Below are positions 40,677-51,129 of a DNA stretch of 64,000 bases, one piece after another. The translations under genes were made by a program, and so were the position numbers. The notes under the pieces are model-generated. The model worked only from the letters and a program-made list of their open reading frames with translations. It was not told the origin of the DNA and searched no databases. This DNA is from Orientallactaga sibirica (Eukaryota > Chordata > Mammalia > Rodentia > Dipodidae). The number at the start of each line of letters is the position of its first letter. Within the stretch, counting starts at the first letter, position 1. The stretch is taken from positions 4,228,501 to 4,292,500 of the forward strand of contig JAEOAD010000888.1 in the NCBI GenBank assembly GCA_036365145.1, in the 5' to 3' direction.

Positions 40677-41556
40677 AAAAAGTCCAGGCCCAGATGGATT
40701 CACTGGTGAATTTTACCCCGGACCTTCATGGAAGAACTAACCCCAGTGCTTCTCAAACTTTTCCATAAAATAGAAAAAGAAGGAATCCTACCAAATTCCT
40801 TCTACGAAGCCAACATTACCCTGATACCAAAACCAGACAAAGATAGAACAAAAAAAGAAAATTACAGACCAATCTCTCTAATGAACACAGAGGCAAAAAT
40901 TCTCAAAAAAATATTGGCAAACAGAATACAAGAATATATCAGAAAGATCATTCACCCCAACCAAGTAGGCTTTATCCCAGAGATGCAGGAATGGTTCAAC
41001 ATATGCAAATCAATAAATGTAATACATTATATAAATTGGCTGGAGGACAAAAATCACATGATCGTTTCATTAGATGCAGAAAAAGCATTTGATAAAAATC
41101 TAACATCCCTTCATGATAAAAGTTCTACAGAAACTAGGAATAGAAGGAACATATCTCAACATAATAAAGGCTATTTATGACAAACCCACAGCCAACATAA
41201 TACTAAATGGAGAAAAACTTGAAGCTTTTCCAATAAAATCAGGAACAAGACAAAGATGTCCACTGTCCCCACTTTTATTTAATATAGTACTGGAAGTCTT
41301 AGCCATAGCAATAAGGCAAGAGACACACATAAAAGGGATACAAATTGGAATGGAAGATATCAAGTTATCATTATTTGCAGATGTTATGATTCTATACATA
41401 AAGGACCCTAAAGCAAACCATTAGAGTTGATAACACCTATAGCCATGGAGCAGGATACAAAATAAACACATAGAAATCAGTAGCCTTCCTATATGCTAAC
41501 AAAAAAATACACAGAGGATGAAATCAGAGAATCACTCCTATTCACAATTGCATCAA

Positions 41557-41794
41557 GGGGCAGGAGAGGTGGCTTAGTGGTTAAGCGCTTGCCTATGAAG
41601 CCCAAGGACCCTGGTTCAAGGCTCGATTCCCCAGTACCCACATAAGCCAGATGCACAAGGTGGCAAATGCATCTGGAGTTGGTTTGCAGTAGCTGGTGGC
41701 CCTGGTGCACCCATTCTCTCTCTCTCTCTGCCTCTTTCTCTGTCTGTCACTCTCAAATAAATAAAAATAAACAAAAAATTTAAAAAATAAACAA
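41557..41794 (+). mobile_element. T1 SINE in L1-3 with 13-bp TSD
   Basis: Duplication 'acaattgcatcaa' at 41544-41556 and 41795-41807. Confidence 0.96.
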
Positions 41795-42743
41795 ACAATT
41801 GCATCAAAAAAAAAATAATGAAGTACCTTGGAATAAACCTAACCAAGGAAGTGAAGGATCTCTACAATTAAAACTTTAAAACACTCAAGCGAAAATTGCA
41901 GAAGACACTAGGAAATGGAAAGACATCCCTTTTTCTTGGATTTGAAGAATCAATATTGTGAAAATGGCAATCTTACCAAAAGCAGTCTACACATTTAATG
42001 GCATTCTTCACAGAAATAGAAAAAAAAATCCAAAAATTAATTTGGATATACAAAAAAAACCTCAAATATCTAAAACAATTTTGAGCAACAAAAATAAGGC
42101 TGGTGGTATCATCATTCCTGATTTTAACCTATATTACAGAGCCATAGTAAAAAAAAACAGCATGGTACTGTCCCCTCCCCCCCCCCCCCAAAAAAAAAAG
42201 CCAGGCATGTAGATCAATGAAACAGAATAGAGGATCCAGATGTAAGTCCGGGTAGCTAAAGCCACCTGATCCTCGACAAAAATACCAAAAATACTCACTG
42301 GAGAAAAGCTAGCCTCTTCAGCATATGATGCTGGGAAAACTGGATATGTATCTGTAGAAGGATGAAAATAGAACTTTATCTGTCTCCATATACAAGAATT
42401 AAGTCTAAATGGACCAAAGACCTTAATACCAGACCTGAAACTCTGAAATTGCTAGAGGAAAAAGTAGGGGAAACACTTCAATATATTTGTCTTGGCAAAG
42501 ACTTTCTGAATATAACCCCATTTGCTCAGGAAATAAAACCACAGATCAACCTCTGGGACCTCATGCAATTACAAAGCTTTTGTACAGCAAAGAACATTGT
42601 GAATAGAGCAAAGAGGCAACCTACAAAATGGGAGATAATCTTTGCTAGCTACACATCTGACAGAGGATTGGTATCTAGGATATATAAAGAACTCAAAAAA
42701 CAAAGTAATACGAAATCAACCAACCTCATTAAAAAATGGTCTA

Positions 42744-43345
42744 TACTGGGTGTGGTGGCACACATCTTAATCCCAGTGAAGGGACCAAACTGACACCATG
42801 ACAGGCCTCAGTAAAGTGCTGCCCTGACTAGGCCAAAGTTTCAATTTCCAGGAGGGGCGAGCTCTGGGGGCTGAGTATGTACAAATGTAACTGCTGCTTG
42901 CTTAACCAATCACGTTAGGAGGTTATCTCCTCTGCCTGAAATTCCCCTAAACCTGGCAGCCAAAACATTAAGACCAATCAAAAAAAAAAAAAAAAAAAAC
43001 AAGTACAGTTAATGTTCAAATTAGGTAATCATGTTAAAAGACTAAAAGCCCTTTTTAGCTGTGCTTAAAAGGGAGCCTGTGAGCTCCTCGGGTCGTTGCC
43101 ATTTTGTATGAGTAGATGATCCCAGCATGCTGGCTAATTCTGCAGAATAAACACTCTATGCTTTTACATACTATTTGACTCTGGGGTCTTTCTTCAGCTA
43201 TTTTCAGACCATTACACCAGCACTAGGAAGGCAGAGGAAGGAGGATCACCATGAGTTTGAAGCCACCCTGAGACTACATAATAAATTCCAGGTCAACCTG
43301 GGCTAGAGTGAAACTCTACTTCTAAAAAAAAAAAAAAAAAAAAAA
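42744..43345 (+). mobile_element. B1-like SINE split by a solo LTR
   Basis: Head at 42744-42776 ('ctgggtgtggtggcac'), rest at 43217-43345. It lies inside L1-3. Confidence 0.93.
42777..43216 (+). mobile_element. Solo LTR (440 bp) with 4-bp TSD
   Basis: Begins 'tgaagggaccaaac' and ends 'cagaccattaca'. A perfect CCAG duplication lies at 42773-42776 and 43217-43220. 'aaccaatcacg' is CCAAT-like. 'gcagaataaacac' near 43142 holds the polyadenylation signal. An A20 run sits inside at about 42981. TG...CA ends plus 4 bp suit a class I element. Confidence 0.93.
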
Positions 43346-43431
43346 GATGGGGATGGAGTGGGCTATGGATCTAAATAGAGAGTTCTCAAAAGAAGAAATA
43401 TAGATGGCATATAAACATCTAAAAAATGTTC

Positions 43432-43598
43432 GAAGCTGGGCGTGGTGGCGCACGCCTTTAATCCCAGCACTTGGGAGGCAGAAGTAGGAGGATCGCTGAG
43501 TTTGAGGCCACCCTGAGGCTACATAGTTAATTCCAGGTCAGCCTGGACCACAGTGAGACCCTACCTCGCAAAACTAAAAATATATATATAATAAAAAA
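43432..43598 (+). mobile_element. B1-like SINE in L1-3
   Basis: Target duplication 'taaaaaatgttc' at about 43419-43430 and 43599-43610. Confidence 0.93.
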
Positions 43599-43716
43599 TA
43601 AAAAATGTTCTACATCCCAAGCCATCAGGAAAATGCAGATTAAAACTATGTTGAGATTCCATCTTACTCCTGTCAGACTGTGAACCATCATGAAAACAAA
43701 CGACCATAGATGGTGG

Positions 43717-44114
43717 TGAGTAAAACGCTTGACCAATGCAAAGAACCAGATCAGACCAGATAAACAAAGTTAGTTCAGGTTTATTGGCGCAGCTCTCGGG
43801 CGAGGCTCACCGGTCTCTAGATGTGAGGCCAGGGAAGTCGCACCCGGGACCTAAGATGGAGGTCTTTTAAAGGGCCCAGGCAGGCCAAGATGACCTGTCA
43901 GTTAGGAGCTGGTCTGTTTCCCTATATGGCCATAACTAACACACGGGAGCAAGCTGAGGCATGTAACTGTTTCAAGGAAGGGAGGGAGCAGAGGCCTTCT
44001 TATAAGGTCACAGTTAAGGCAGGGGAGTCTTGAGACTGCTGGCCCAGATCATACTCCAGAATGTAGAGGATGGCCATTGTTGGGTCTTTGTTCTGAGCAC
44101 GGCCCCACCTAACA
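43717..44114 (-). mobile_element. Solo LTR (398 bp), reverse orientation
   Basis: Read on the minus strand it starts 'tgttaggtggggccgtg' and ends 'cgttttactca'. A polyadenylation signal (plus-strand 'tttatt', 43780-43785) is present. Flanks 'gtgg' and 'gtga' are a near 4-bp duplication; alternatively 'gtgag' (5 bp) with ends shifted by 4. Inserted in L1-3. Confidence 0.82.
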
Positions 44115-44411
44115 GTGAGGATGTGGAAAAAGTAGGGGAAACCCTTCAACATATTAGTCTTGGCAGAGACTTTCTGACTACAACCCCATTTGCTCAGGAA
44201 ACAAAACCACAGATCAACCTCTGGGACCTCATGCAATTACAAAGCTTTTGTACAGCAAAGGACACTGTGAATAGAGCCAAGAGGCAACCTGCAGAATGGG
44301 AGAAAATCTTTGCCAGCTATACATCTTACAGAAGATTAATATCTAGGATATACAAAGAACTCAAAAAATTAAATAATATGAAATCAAACAACCCAATTAA
44401 AAAGTGGGCTA

Positions 44412-44562
44412 TGCTGGGCGTGGTGGCACACACCTTTAATCCCAGCACTTGGGAGGCAGATAGGAGGATTGCCGTGAGTTCGAGGCCACCATGAGACTAA
44501 ATTGTGAATTCCAGGTTAGCCTGAGCTAGAGTGAGACCCTATCTCTAACACCCAAAAAAAAA
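44412..44562 (+). mobile_element. B1-like SINE
   Basis: Complete copy following 'aaaaagtgggctatg' of L1-3. Confidence 0.92.
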
Positions 44563-44782
44563 AGGGGGCTAGAGAGATTGCTTAGCAGTTAAGGTGCATG
44601 CCTGCGAAGCCTAAGGACCCTGGTTAGATTCTCCAGGTCCCACATAAGCCAGATGCACAAGGGGCACAGGCGTCTGAAGTTTGTTTGCAGTGGCCAGAGG
44701 CCCTGGTGCACCCATTCTCACTCTCCCCCTCTCTCTTTCCCTCTCTCTGTTTTTAATAAATAAATAAAAGAATAAAATCTTT
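44563..44782 (+). mobile_element. T1 SINE
   Basis: Complete copy at the B1 A tail. Confidence 0.92.
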
Positions 44783-45202
44783 AAAAATTTTTTTCTCTTG
44801 AATCTGAAATTGCCAATTCTTTGGTTAGTTTACAGATATAAACTCAGGTCTTGGGATTCCAAGAAGCACCCCAGAACCCCAATCTCCCCATTACAGTATC
44901 TTTCTCCTGCTTGGACTATATTCTAAAAGAAACCCCGCTATGTCTGGTGGCCAAAAGCCTGGGTTATGCTGCCTCAGTGAAAAGTGATAGCCCCGAGGCT
45001 GGGAATGCACATAACCCTGGGTTGATCCCCAGGCAGAGTGTTACACACCGGTAACCCCAGTACTAGAGGGTACTGGGAAAAATGAAATACTGAGACCTTT
45101 GACGGAGTTCTAGACATTGATTCTAAACTGATGCTTATTCTTGGGGGCTCAAAATACAATAGTGATCCAACAATCAAAGTAGTAGCTTTGGGAGGTCAGG
45201 AG
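44783..45202. other. Unique sequence, nothing recognised
   Basis: About 420 bp. 'ctgggttgatccccaggcag' near 45020 hints at an old ID-like tRNA SINE, but I do not call it. Confidence 0.45.
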
Positions 45203-45607
45203 TGTTAAATGGGACAGGCTCCCAAAATGGAATCACCATGGACAGCTGAGACCAGGAAATGGATTATCCACATTCCTCAAGAAACTGCCCAGCCATTATC
45301 CCTTCCTTGCCTAACAATGCCCCCAGGTCATGGTTTCCTGTCCCCTGATCTCATAAGTCCCTGGTCATACCTCTGGTCTCACACCCTAGCTATTTGAAAA
45401 GGCTAAGGTAAAGAACAAAGGAGTTCTTTTCCCTTCCTCACCTTCCCCCAACTGAAGAAGTCTATAAAGCCCACTACCTGAGAAACTCAGGTTGGCTGTG
45501 CTCCGCTCTTGAGAGTCAGTCCTGGCAGCTCGTGCTTTTCCAGAAAAAAAGCTTTCGTCTTTGCCTCAGAGTGATTCCCCTGGTCTTGGTCACTCCCAAA
45601 CCTTACA
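45203..45607 (+). mobile_element. Solo LTR (405 bp) with 5-bp TSD
   Basis: Starts 'tgttaaatgggacagg' and ends 'caaaccttaca', with AGGAG on both sides (45198-45202 and 45608-45612). TATA box 'tctataaagccc' near 45461. The first 40 bp resemble LTR C at 28107 ('ggagtcac' versus 'ggaatcac'), so it may be a relative. Confidence 0.9.
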
Positions 45608-45787
45608 AGGAGGCTAACTGGACTCTCAACTCTGTATCAACTCGGTGCATACAGTTGGTCCACAGACTTATCCCATGATTTGCAACACCTGAACTAAATC
45701 TTAGGATACAAATACTTTGTAACTTTCATAGTTGCTAATGAAAGACTCAAAGACACTGGAGAAATGCCTATAACCAGTCATAAATAC

Positions 45788-45912
45788 AGAGCCAGGCATG
45801 GTGGCTTAAGGCTGCAATCCCAACACATGGGAGGCTGAGGCAGGAGGATTGCCATGAGTTTAAGGCCAGCCTGGACTACACGGAGAGACCCTGTCTCAAA
45901 CAAAACAAAACT
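45788..45912 (+). mobile_element. Murine-style B1 SINE
   Basis: 'gaggctgaggcaggaggatt' and 'gagagaccctgtctcaaa' differ from the window's main B1 subtype and resemble common murid B1. Confidence 0.88.
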
Positions 45913-45913
45913 T

Positions 45914-46108
45914 TTAGCTGGAGAGATGACTAAGGGGTTAAGACACTTGACTACAAAGCCTAAGGACCCGAGTTTGATTCCCCAGTACCCACATAAAGCC
46001 AGATGCACAAGGTGGCACATGCATCTGGAATCCATTTGCAATGGCCAGAGGTCCTGGTGCACCCATTCTCTCTCCTCTCTCTCAAATAAATAAAATAAAA
46101 ATTCATAA
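45914..46108 (+). mobile_element. T1 SINE
   Basis: Copy from 'agctggagagatgac' to an AATAAAAT tail. Confidence 0.9.
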
Positions 46109-46123
46109 ATACAAAAAGAAAAA

Positions 46124-46266
46124 CAGCCGGGCGTGGTGGCTCACGCCTTTAATCCCAGCACTCGGGAGGCAGAGGTAGGAGGATCGCCATGAGTTCAAGG
46201 CCACCCTGAGACTACATAGTTAATTCCAGGTCAGCCTGGGCCAGAGTGAGACCCTACCTCGAAAAA

Positions 46267-46303
<37 letters not shown>
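46124..46303 (+). mobile_element. B1-like SINE, young-looking
   Basis: Close to the family consensus, with CpGs kept and a 33-base A tail. 'aagaaaaaca' appears on both sides. Confidence 0.95.
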
Positions 46304-46304
<1 letters not shown>

Positions 46305-46577
46305 AAAACATGTAGTTCAATGTGAATTTGGAGGACCAATTCAAAAGATCTGGTATGGAAATAATGAGTCCCCAGAAAAAGGTACTCGATGGAGAGACAT
46401 TTTACTCCAAGAAGTAAAAGGACCCATATGAATATAATCATCTAGACATGTCCTGATGAAATTCCTCAATACCAGAAAAAAGGGAAAAAAAAATTCAGGA
46501 GCTTCCAGACAGAAAGACTAGGTTTATTTGTAAAAGGACAGAAATTAGACATTAAGACCAGCCATCTGGGTTTCTGT
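46304..46577. other. Unique sequence, nothing recognised
   Basis: Non-repeat stretch without a coding signature. Confidence 0.4.
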
Positions 46578-46748
46578 CTGCTAGGAGGCTCAGCAGAAAA
46601 GGTGCTTGTTTGCAAAGCCTGCCATGGCTTCCATTCCCCAATACCCATGTAAAGCTAGACAGGCACTTGCATCTGGCATTTGTTTGCAGTGACAAGATAC
46701 CCTGGCATAAATAAATAAACACATAAATAAATAAACAAACAAACAAAA
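46578..46748 (+). mobile_element. Old T1-like SINE
   Basis: 'aggaggctcagcagaaaagg' to 'ccctggcataaataaata', diverged and short of its TCTC tract. Confidence 0.7.
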
Positions 46749-46750
46749 TA

Positions 46751-46754
46751 GTGG

Positions 46755-46786
<32 letters not shown>

Positions 46787-46855
46787 TTATACAGCGAAAA
46801 TTAGCATGGCCCCTGTGCAAGGATGACACAAATTCATGAAGCATTCCATATTTTT
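46751..46855 (+). ncRNA. U6 snRNA copy (likely pseudogene)
   Basis: 105 bp matching U6 spliceosomal RNA along its whole length: 'gcttcggcagcacatatact' near the 5' end, 'agcatggcccctgtgcaagg' in the middle, and a terminal T5. Differences include 'gtggttgc' at the 5' end, 'acagcgaaaa' and a 2-base loss near 'gacacaaattc'. Upstream is the A/T-rich tail of an old SINE with no evident proximal sequence element, so it is most likely a retrotransposed copy. Confidence 0.92.
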
Positions 46856-46988
46856 AGAGAAAATAAATAAATAAATAAATAAATAAATAAAATATTTTTA
46901 AAAAGAATACATACTAAAAGAAAAGGAACTCAACAGTTCAAAAGCTCTCACCATGTCACTTCCCAACCAGGCAAAAAGAAGACATCTG

Positions 46989-47127
46989 CGAGCTAGGCAT
47001 GGTGGCACACGCCTTTATTTAATCCCTGCACTTGGGAGGCAGAGGTAGTAGGATTGTGTGAGTTCGAGGCCAGGTCAGCCTGGGCTAGAGCGAGACCCTA
47101 CCTCGAAACCCCCCTCAGAGAAAAAAA
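46989..47127 (+). mobile_element. B1-like SINE with internal deletion
   Basis: 'gagctaggcatggtggcaca'. About 33 bp ('accctgagactacat...') are missing before 'ggtcagcctggg'. Confidence 0.88.
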
Positions 47128-47516
47128 AGAAAAAGATATCTATTGTACATGGTTGAGCTGTTGTCTACTTCCTCTCTTGGAGGGAATACTCAAGAAAGTT
47201 CTCTCCATAGTGAATAATACCTCAAATCCTGGCCCTCAGGAGATTGCAGCAGGAGGATCTTGAGTCTAGCCTGGGCTACATAAGGAAACCCTGACTCAAA
47301 ACAAAACCCTCATGCTAATGACCAATGAAAAGGTGTTAAGTAGAGATGATTTTGCAGAAGTGATTGATGAAAAACCTAATTACCTGCCCCCCCCCCCCAC
47401 AAATTGTAAGCTATCAGTAAAATCTCAACAGTAGGCAGTGTGGAAAAGTTAAAACCACTCTATAACTATCATCTTTCAGGGAGTAAGGTCAAGACAAGTA
47501 AGCATTTTGGTGATAA
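47128..47516. other. Mostly unique, with an old B1 fragment
   Basis: 47222-47305 ('ggagattgcagcaggagg', 'ctgactcaaaacaaaac') looks like a worn B1 body. The rest is unassigned. A run of 11 C bases lies near 47388. Confidence 0.5.
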
Positions 47517-47714
47517 CTTATTTTATTTATTTGAGAGAAAGAGGCAGATAGAGAAAGTGAGAAAATAGGCATGCCAGGGCCTTCAGCTGCTGCAAACGAA
47601 CTCCAGACACATGCACGACCCTGTGCATCTGGTTTATGTGGGTCCTGGGGAATTAAACCTGGGTCCTTTGGTTTTGTAGGCAAATGTCTCAACCACTAAT
47701 CCATCTCTCCAGAA
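47517..47714 (-). mobile_element. T1 SINE
   Basis: Reverse copy ending 'taatccatctctccagaac'. Confidence 0.92.
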
Positions 47715-47736
47715 CTTAATTTTTTAAAGATAATTT

Positions 47737-47945
47737 TTTTGTTGTTGTTTGGTTTTTTGAGGTAGAGTCTTGCTCTAGCCCAGGCTGACCTGAAATTAAC
47801 TACATGGTCTCAAGGTGTCCTTAAGCTCACAGTGATCCTTCTATCTCTGGATCCCATGAGTTTGAGGCCAGCCTGAAACTACATAGTGAATTCCAGACTA
47901 AGACCCTACCTCAGGGAAAAAAAAAAAAAAAAAAAAAAAAAAAAA
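47737..47945. mobile_element. Inverted pair of B1 fragments
   Basis: A reverse B1 (47737-47852) meets a forward B1 3' half (47855-47945) head to head at 'ctctggatcccatgagtttg', which could form a hairpin. Confidence 0.8.
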
Positions 47946-47966
47946 GCATATTGGGAAAAAAAATCA

Positions 47967-48145
47967 GGGCCTGGAGAGATGGCTAGCTTGTTTGCAAAAA
48001 CTGACAGCCAGGATTTGATTCCTGGTCCCCATGTAAAGCCAGATGCATAAATGGTGCATGCATCTGGACTTCATTTGCAGTGGCTGGAGGCCTGTTGTGC
48101 CCATTCTTTCTTTCTCCTTGCAAATAAATAAATAGATATTAAAAA
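47967..48145 (+). mobile_element. T1 SINE, head deleted
   Basis: 'ctggagagatggctagcttg' lacks part of the A-box region. The rest is normal. Confidence 0.88.
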
Positions 48146-48157
48146 GGAAAAAAAAAT

Positions 48158-48268
48158 CAGGGTCAGGAGGACCATGGTGAGTTCGAGGCCAGCCTGGGCT
48201 ACAGAGTGAGCTCCAGCTCAGCCTGTGTACAGTAAGACCCTACCTCAAACTCCCCCCCCCCCGGAAAT
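48158..48268 (+). mobile_element. B1-like SINE, 5' truncated
   Basis: Starts at 'tcaggaggaccatgg' and ends in a C13 run before 'ggaaataaaag'. Confidence 0.82.
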
Positions 48269-48344
48269 AAAAGTATATTGTCTATTGAAATAAACATGAA
48301 TGTAAACATGAATGGGATAAATAGCTCTATTATGAGTTGACTTT

Positions 48345-48510
48345 TGTTGTTGTTTTTTTTTTTTTTTTTTTTGAGGTAGAGTCTCACTCTAGTCCAGGCT
48401 GACCTGGAATTCACTGTATATAGTCTCAGGGTGGCATTGAACTCAGTGATCCTCCTATCTCTGCCTCCCAAGTGCTGGGATTAAAGGCACGTGCCACCAT
48501 GTCAGGCTTT
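48345..48510 (-). mobile_element. B1-like SINE
   Basis: Complete reverse copy. Confidence 0.9.
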
Positions 48511-48664
48511 GTTGCTGTTTTTTAAGGCAGGGCAGTGCTCCAGCCCAGGCTGACCTGGAATTCACTATACATAGTGAGACTGCATTCTCAAACTGACCTC
48601 AAACTTACAGCAATCCTCCTACCTCTGTGTCCTGGGATTAAATATGTGTGCCACCACACCCAGC
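48511..48664 (-). mobile_element. B1-like SINE
   Basis: Older reverse copy ending 'ccaccacacccagcc'. Confidence 0.85.
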
Positions 48665-48692
48665 CAAATTCATTTATTGTAAATCAGAGATT

Positions 48693-48915
48693 ACCACTTT
48701 TTTTTTTTTTTTTTTGGAGAGAGACACAGAGAGGGAGAGGGATAGAGAATGGGCGCTCCAGCAGCCTCTCAGCTGCTGTGAACGAAATCCAGATGCGTGA
48801 GCCCCCTTGTGGGCAAGTGCAGCATTGCACGCTTGCGTCACTTTGCATCTGGCTAAACGTGGGACCTGGAAATTGGAACCCGGCGCCTTAACTGCTAAAC
48901 CATCTCTCCAGCCAG
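48693..48915 (-). mobile_element. T2 SINE
   Basis: Complete reverse copy with 'gagcccccttgtgggcaag'. 'gattaccactt' and 'gattatcactt' flank it as an imperfect duplication. Confidence 0.93.
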
Positions 48916-48923
48916 ATTATCAC

Positions 48924-49135
48924 TTTTTTTAAAGACAAGGTCTTAGGTGACCCAGGCTAGCTTTGAATTTATTATGTAGCCACACGTGATCTTGAACTTC
49001 TGACCTTCTTGCCTCAACCTCACCAATGCTGGGATTAAAGGTGTTGGACGCCATGCTCAATTTTTATGAAGTACTGGGGATTAAACCCAGAGCTTATGCT
49101 AAAGCAGAATTTCACCAACTAAACTACATCTTCAG
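48924..49135 (-). mobile_element. Old B1 plus ID-like remnant
   Basis: 48924-49062 is a worn reverse B1 ('gctgggattaaaggtgttgg'). 49063-49135 ('actggggattaaacccagag') looks like a reverse tRNA-headed remnant. Together they resemble an ID-B1 composite (B4-like) SINE. Confidence 0.55.
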
Positions 49136-49192
49136 ACTTTTTTTTTTTTTTGGGGGGTGGCAAGTCATCAGTTTTATTGGGTAGCGAAGGTA

Positions 49193-49560
49193 GGGCTGGG
49201 AAATAGCTCAGGTTAAAAGTGTTTGCTTGTTAGGCTGGAGAGATGGCTTAGCCGTTAAGGTGCATGCCTGTGAAGAGTAAGAACCTCGGTTTGATTCTCC
49301 AGGTCCCACGTAAGCCAGAGGCACGTAGTGGCGCATGAGTCTGGAGTTTGTTTGGCTAGAGGCCCTGACACGCCCATTCTCTCTCTCTCTCTATTTGTCT
49401 CTAATAAATAAATAAATAATTTTAAAATCTTTTTAAAAAGTGTTTGCTTGCAAAGTCTGATGGCCTGTGATTCTTCAATACTCACATAAACCCAGATGCA
49501 CAAAGTGGTGAATGCATTTTGCAGTGACAAAGAGAACAGTAAAAAGCTCCCTGCATTAAA
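49193..49560 (+). mobile_element. Old T1 SINE split by a younger T1
   Basis: Head at 49193-49228, body resuming at 49438 ('gtttgcttgcaaagtctg'). Confidence 0.8.
49229..49435 (+). mobile_element. T1 SINE nested in T1
   Basis: Flanked by the duplication 'aaaagtgtttgcttg' (about 49214-49228 and 49436-49450). Confidence 0.95.
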
Positions 49561-49639
49561 ACAAACAAAAACTCCACATGAAAAGTACCTGTCTTGAAAT
49601 GCAGTCTTGAATTATTTATGTAGCTAAGGGACTTTAACC

Positions 49640-50794
49640 TTTTTTTAAAAAAATTATTATATTTATTGAGGGAAGTTCAGAGCCTAGGAAAGACTCACGT
49701 GGCTAACGATGCCACGAGGAGGACCTGGAAAAACTGTGGAAAGAAAAGAAAGAAAAGAGAGTTCAAGCAGCTCCTGCCATGTGGGTAAATGAAGGGGGTA
49801 AAGGTGCCCATGTGGAGAGTAAGGGCTCGGGGTCCTCCCGGCTGGGCCTGGGCTTTAAACTTCTGATTCTCCTGCCTCTACCTGGGAAGTGCTGGGATCA
49901 CAGCATGCCTGGTTTATGCAATGTTGGGGATGGAACACAGGGCTTCATGCACGCTGGGCAAGCCCTTCCCCAACTAGGCTATATTCTCAGCTAGCAGAGG
50001 GGTGGGGAGAGGAGAAAAGCGCGAGGAGAGGCTTGGTCTCCATGGCAGGGTTAGCAAACCAGGGCTGTGGTTTTGACCTAAGCTTCAGCCAATCAGACAG
50101 GGAGATGAAAGGTAAGGTTTTTGACTGCTCCAAAGACACTTTCTTCTAGATCTCGCCTCTCACGAGTGTACAGTGCGATCAGGAGAACCAAGTTGAAGAA
50201 ACTGACTTCTCTGCTAGCCCGTGAGCCCCGGAAACCAAGGTCCAGAAAGTGCCCAAGGCCACCGCGGCCAGCACCGACTCAGGCCAGGGCTGCGCCGAGC
50301 AGGGCCTGGATGCCAATCTCAGGCCTCCGCTGAGCTACGCCAACCTCCGCCGACAATCCGCTCAGCCGGTCCGCAGACGTCGGGAACCCGCGCCGCGCCG
50401 CGCCCTGCTCCGCCCCGCCCCTCCCCGCCCCGCGCCGGAAGTCCGCCCCGGCCTCTCTAGCAGGCGAGCGAGCGAGCTCGCCGCGTCGGTGGCCTTAACT
50501 CTTCCGGCCGCGGTGCGCCAACCTCTTTTGTTTCCACGAAGGTTCACAAAAGGCGGTGCGAGCGGCAGGGCTTCGGCTTCCCACTCTTCAGGTGAAGTGA
50601 CTGGAAGCCTTCGGCCTCTGGTCCAACAACCCGCGAGGCTTGAATAAATCCTGCGCATCTCTCCAGCCCCAAACAAATTTCTTAAAATACATTAAAACCT
50701 CAACTAGGAGCATTACAGATGACAGTGAGTTTCACGTTGCCACTGCATTTCTTAAACTCACTGCATTTCCTAAACTCCCTAACGTAGATGTACT
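49640..50794. other. Repeat-poor stretch containing a CpG island
   Basis: About 1.15 kb with no SINE or LINE. It surrounds the CpG island and promoter-like elements listed separately. 49640-50150 has ordinary composition, including 'cagccaatcagac' near 50087 (CCAAT-like). Confidence 0.6.
50221..50585 (+). promoter_or_regulatory. CpG island, candidate promoter and first exon
   Basis: The only CpG-dense block in the window. It holds GC boxes ('ccgccccgcccctccccgcc', about 50410-50430) and an ETS-type site CCGGAAGT at 50435-50442, a common arrangement at TATA-less housekeeping promoters. Downstream at 50589-50597 'caggtgaag' fits a splice donor, so a non-coding first exon of about 100-150 bp ending at 50591 on the plus strand is possible. 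Reading frames through the island (50249-50647 plus; 50362-50676 minus) are GC-driven and overlap, so I do not call a protein. It could be bidirectional. Confidence 0.55.
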
Positions 50795-50935
50795 AGGAAT
50801 TCTGGGGAGATGGTTCAGCACTTAAATAATCTTGCTTGCAGTGTACCCATCCATAAAACCAGACAGGCATTTGTTTGCAGTGACAAGGGACCCTGGCTTG
50901 CAGACATACAAATACGTGCAAATAAATTTTAAAAT
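50795..50935 (+). mobile_element. Old T1-like SINE
   Basis: 'tggggagatggttcagcac' and 'tttgtttgcagtgacaaggg', diverged. Confidence 0.65.
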
Positions 50936-50947
50936 TTTAAAAAGTAA

Positions 50948-51096
50948 ACACCGAAGCGGGGCGTGGTCATGCACGCCTTTAATCCCAGCAGGAGTAGGGG
51001 TATCGCCCTCAGTTGGAGGCCACCCTGAGAATACATAGTGAATTCCAGGTCAGCCTGGGCTAGAGCGAGATCTTACCTCGAAAAAAAAAACAACAA
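50948..51096 (+). mobile_element. B1-like SINE with 13-bp deletion
   Basis: 'gcggggcgtggtcatgcac' head. 'actcgggaggcag' is missing. Confidence 0.88.
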
Positions 51097-51129
51097 GGAA
51101 ACACTGAAAAATAGTCTACAAAATCTTAA

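Larger units (their letters stand above)
38985..44410 (+). mobile_element. LINE-1 ORF2 region, heavily interrupted (L1-3)
   Basis: 5' part (38985-40676, minus SINEs) encodes the linker between endonuclease and RT ('KESMKQRVGSLKG'). RT follows at 40677-41470; the catalytic box reads FADV near 41373, so one Asp is lost. The downstream ORF2 runs to 42740 and, after insertions, 43346-43432 and 43612-43716. After a solo LTR, 44115-44410 goes back to an earlier part of ORF2, so the order is rearranged. No 3' UTR is present. Not functional. Confidence 0.92.

Noticed and set aside
46751..46855. Active U6 gene
   Set aside because: Several changes from U6, including a 2-base loss, and no visible external promoter; called a likely pseudogene.
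50249..50676. Proline/arginine-rich frames through the CpG island
   Set aside because: Overlapping long frames on both strands are expected from GC-rich sequence. No codon bias or domain supports either.
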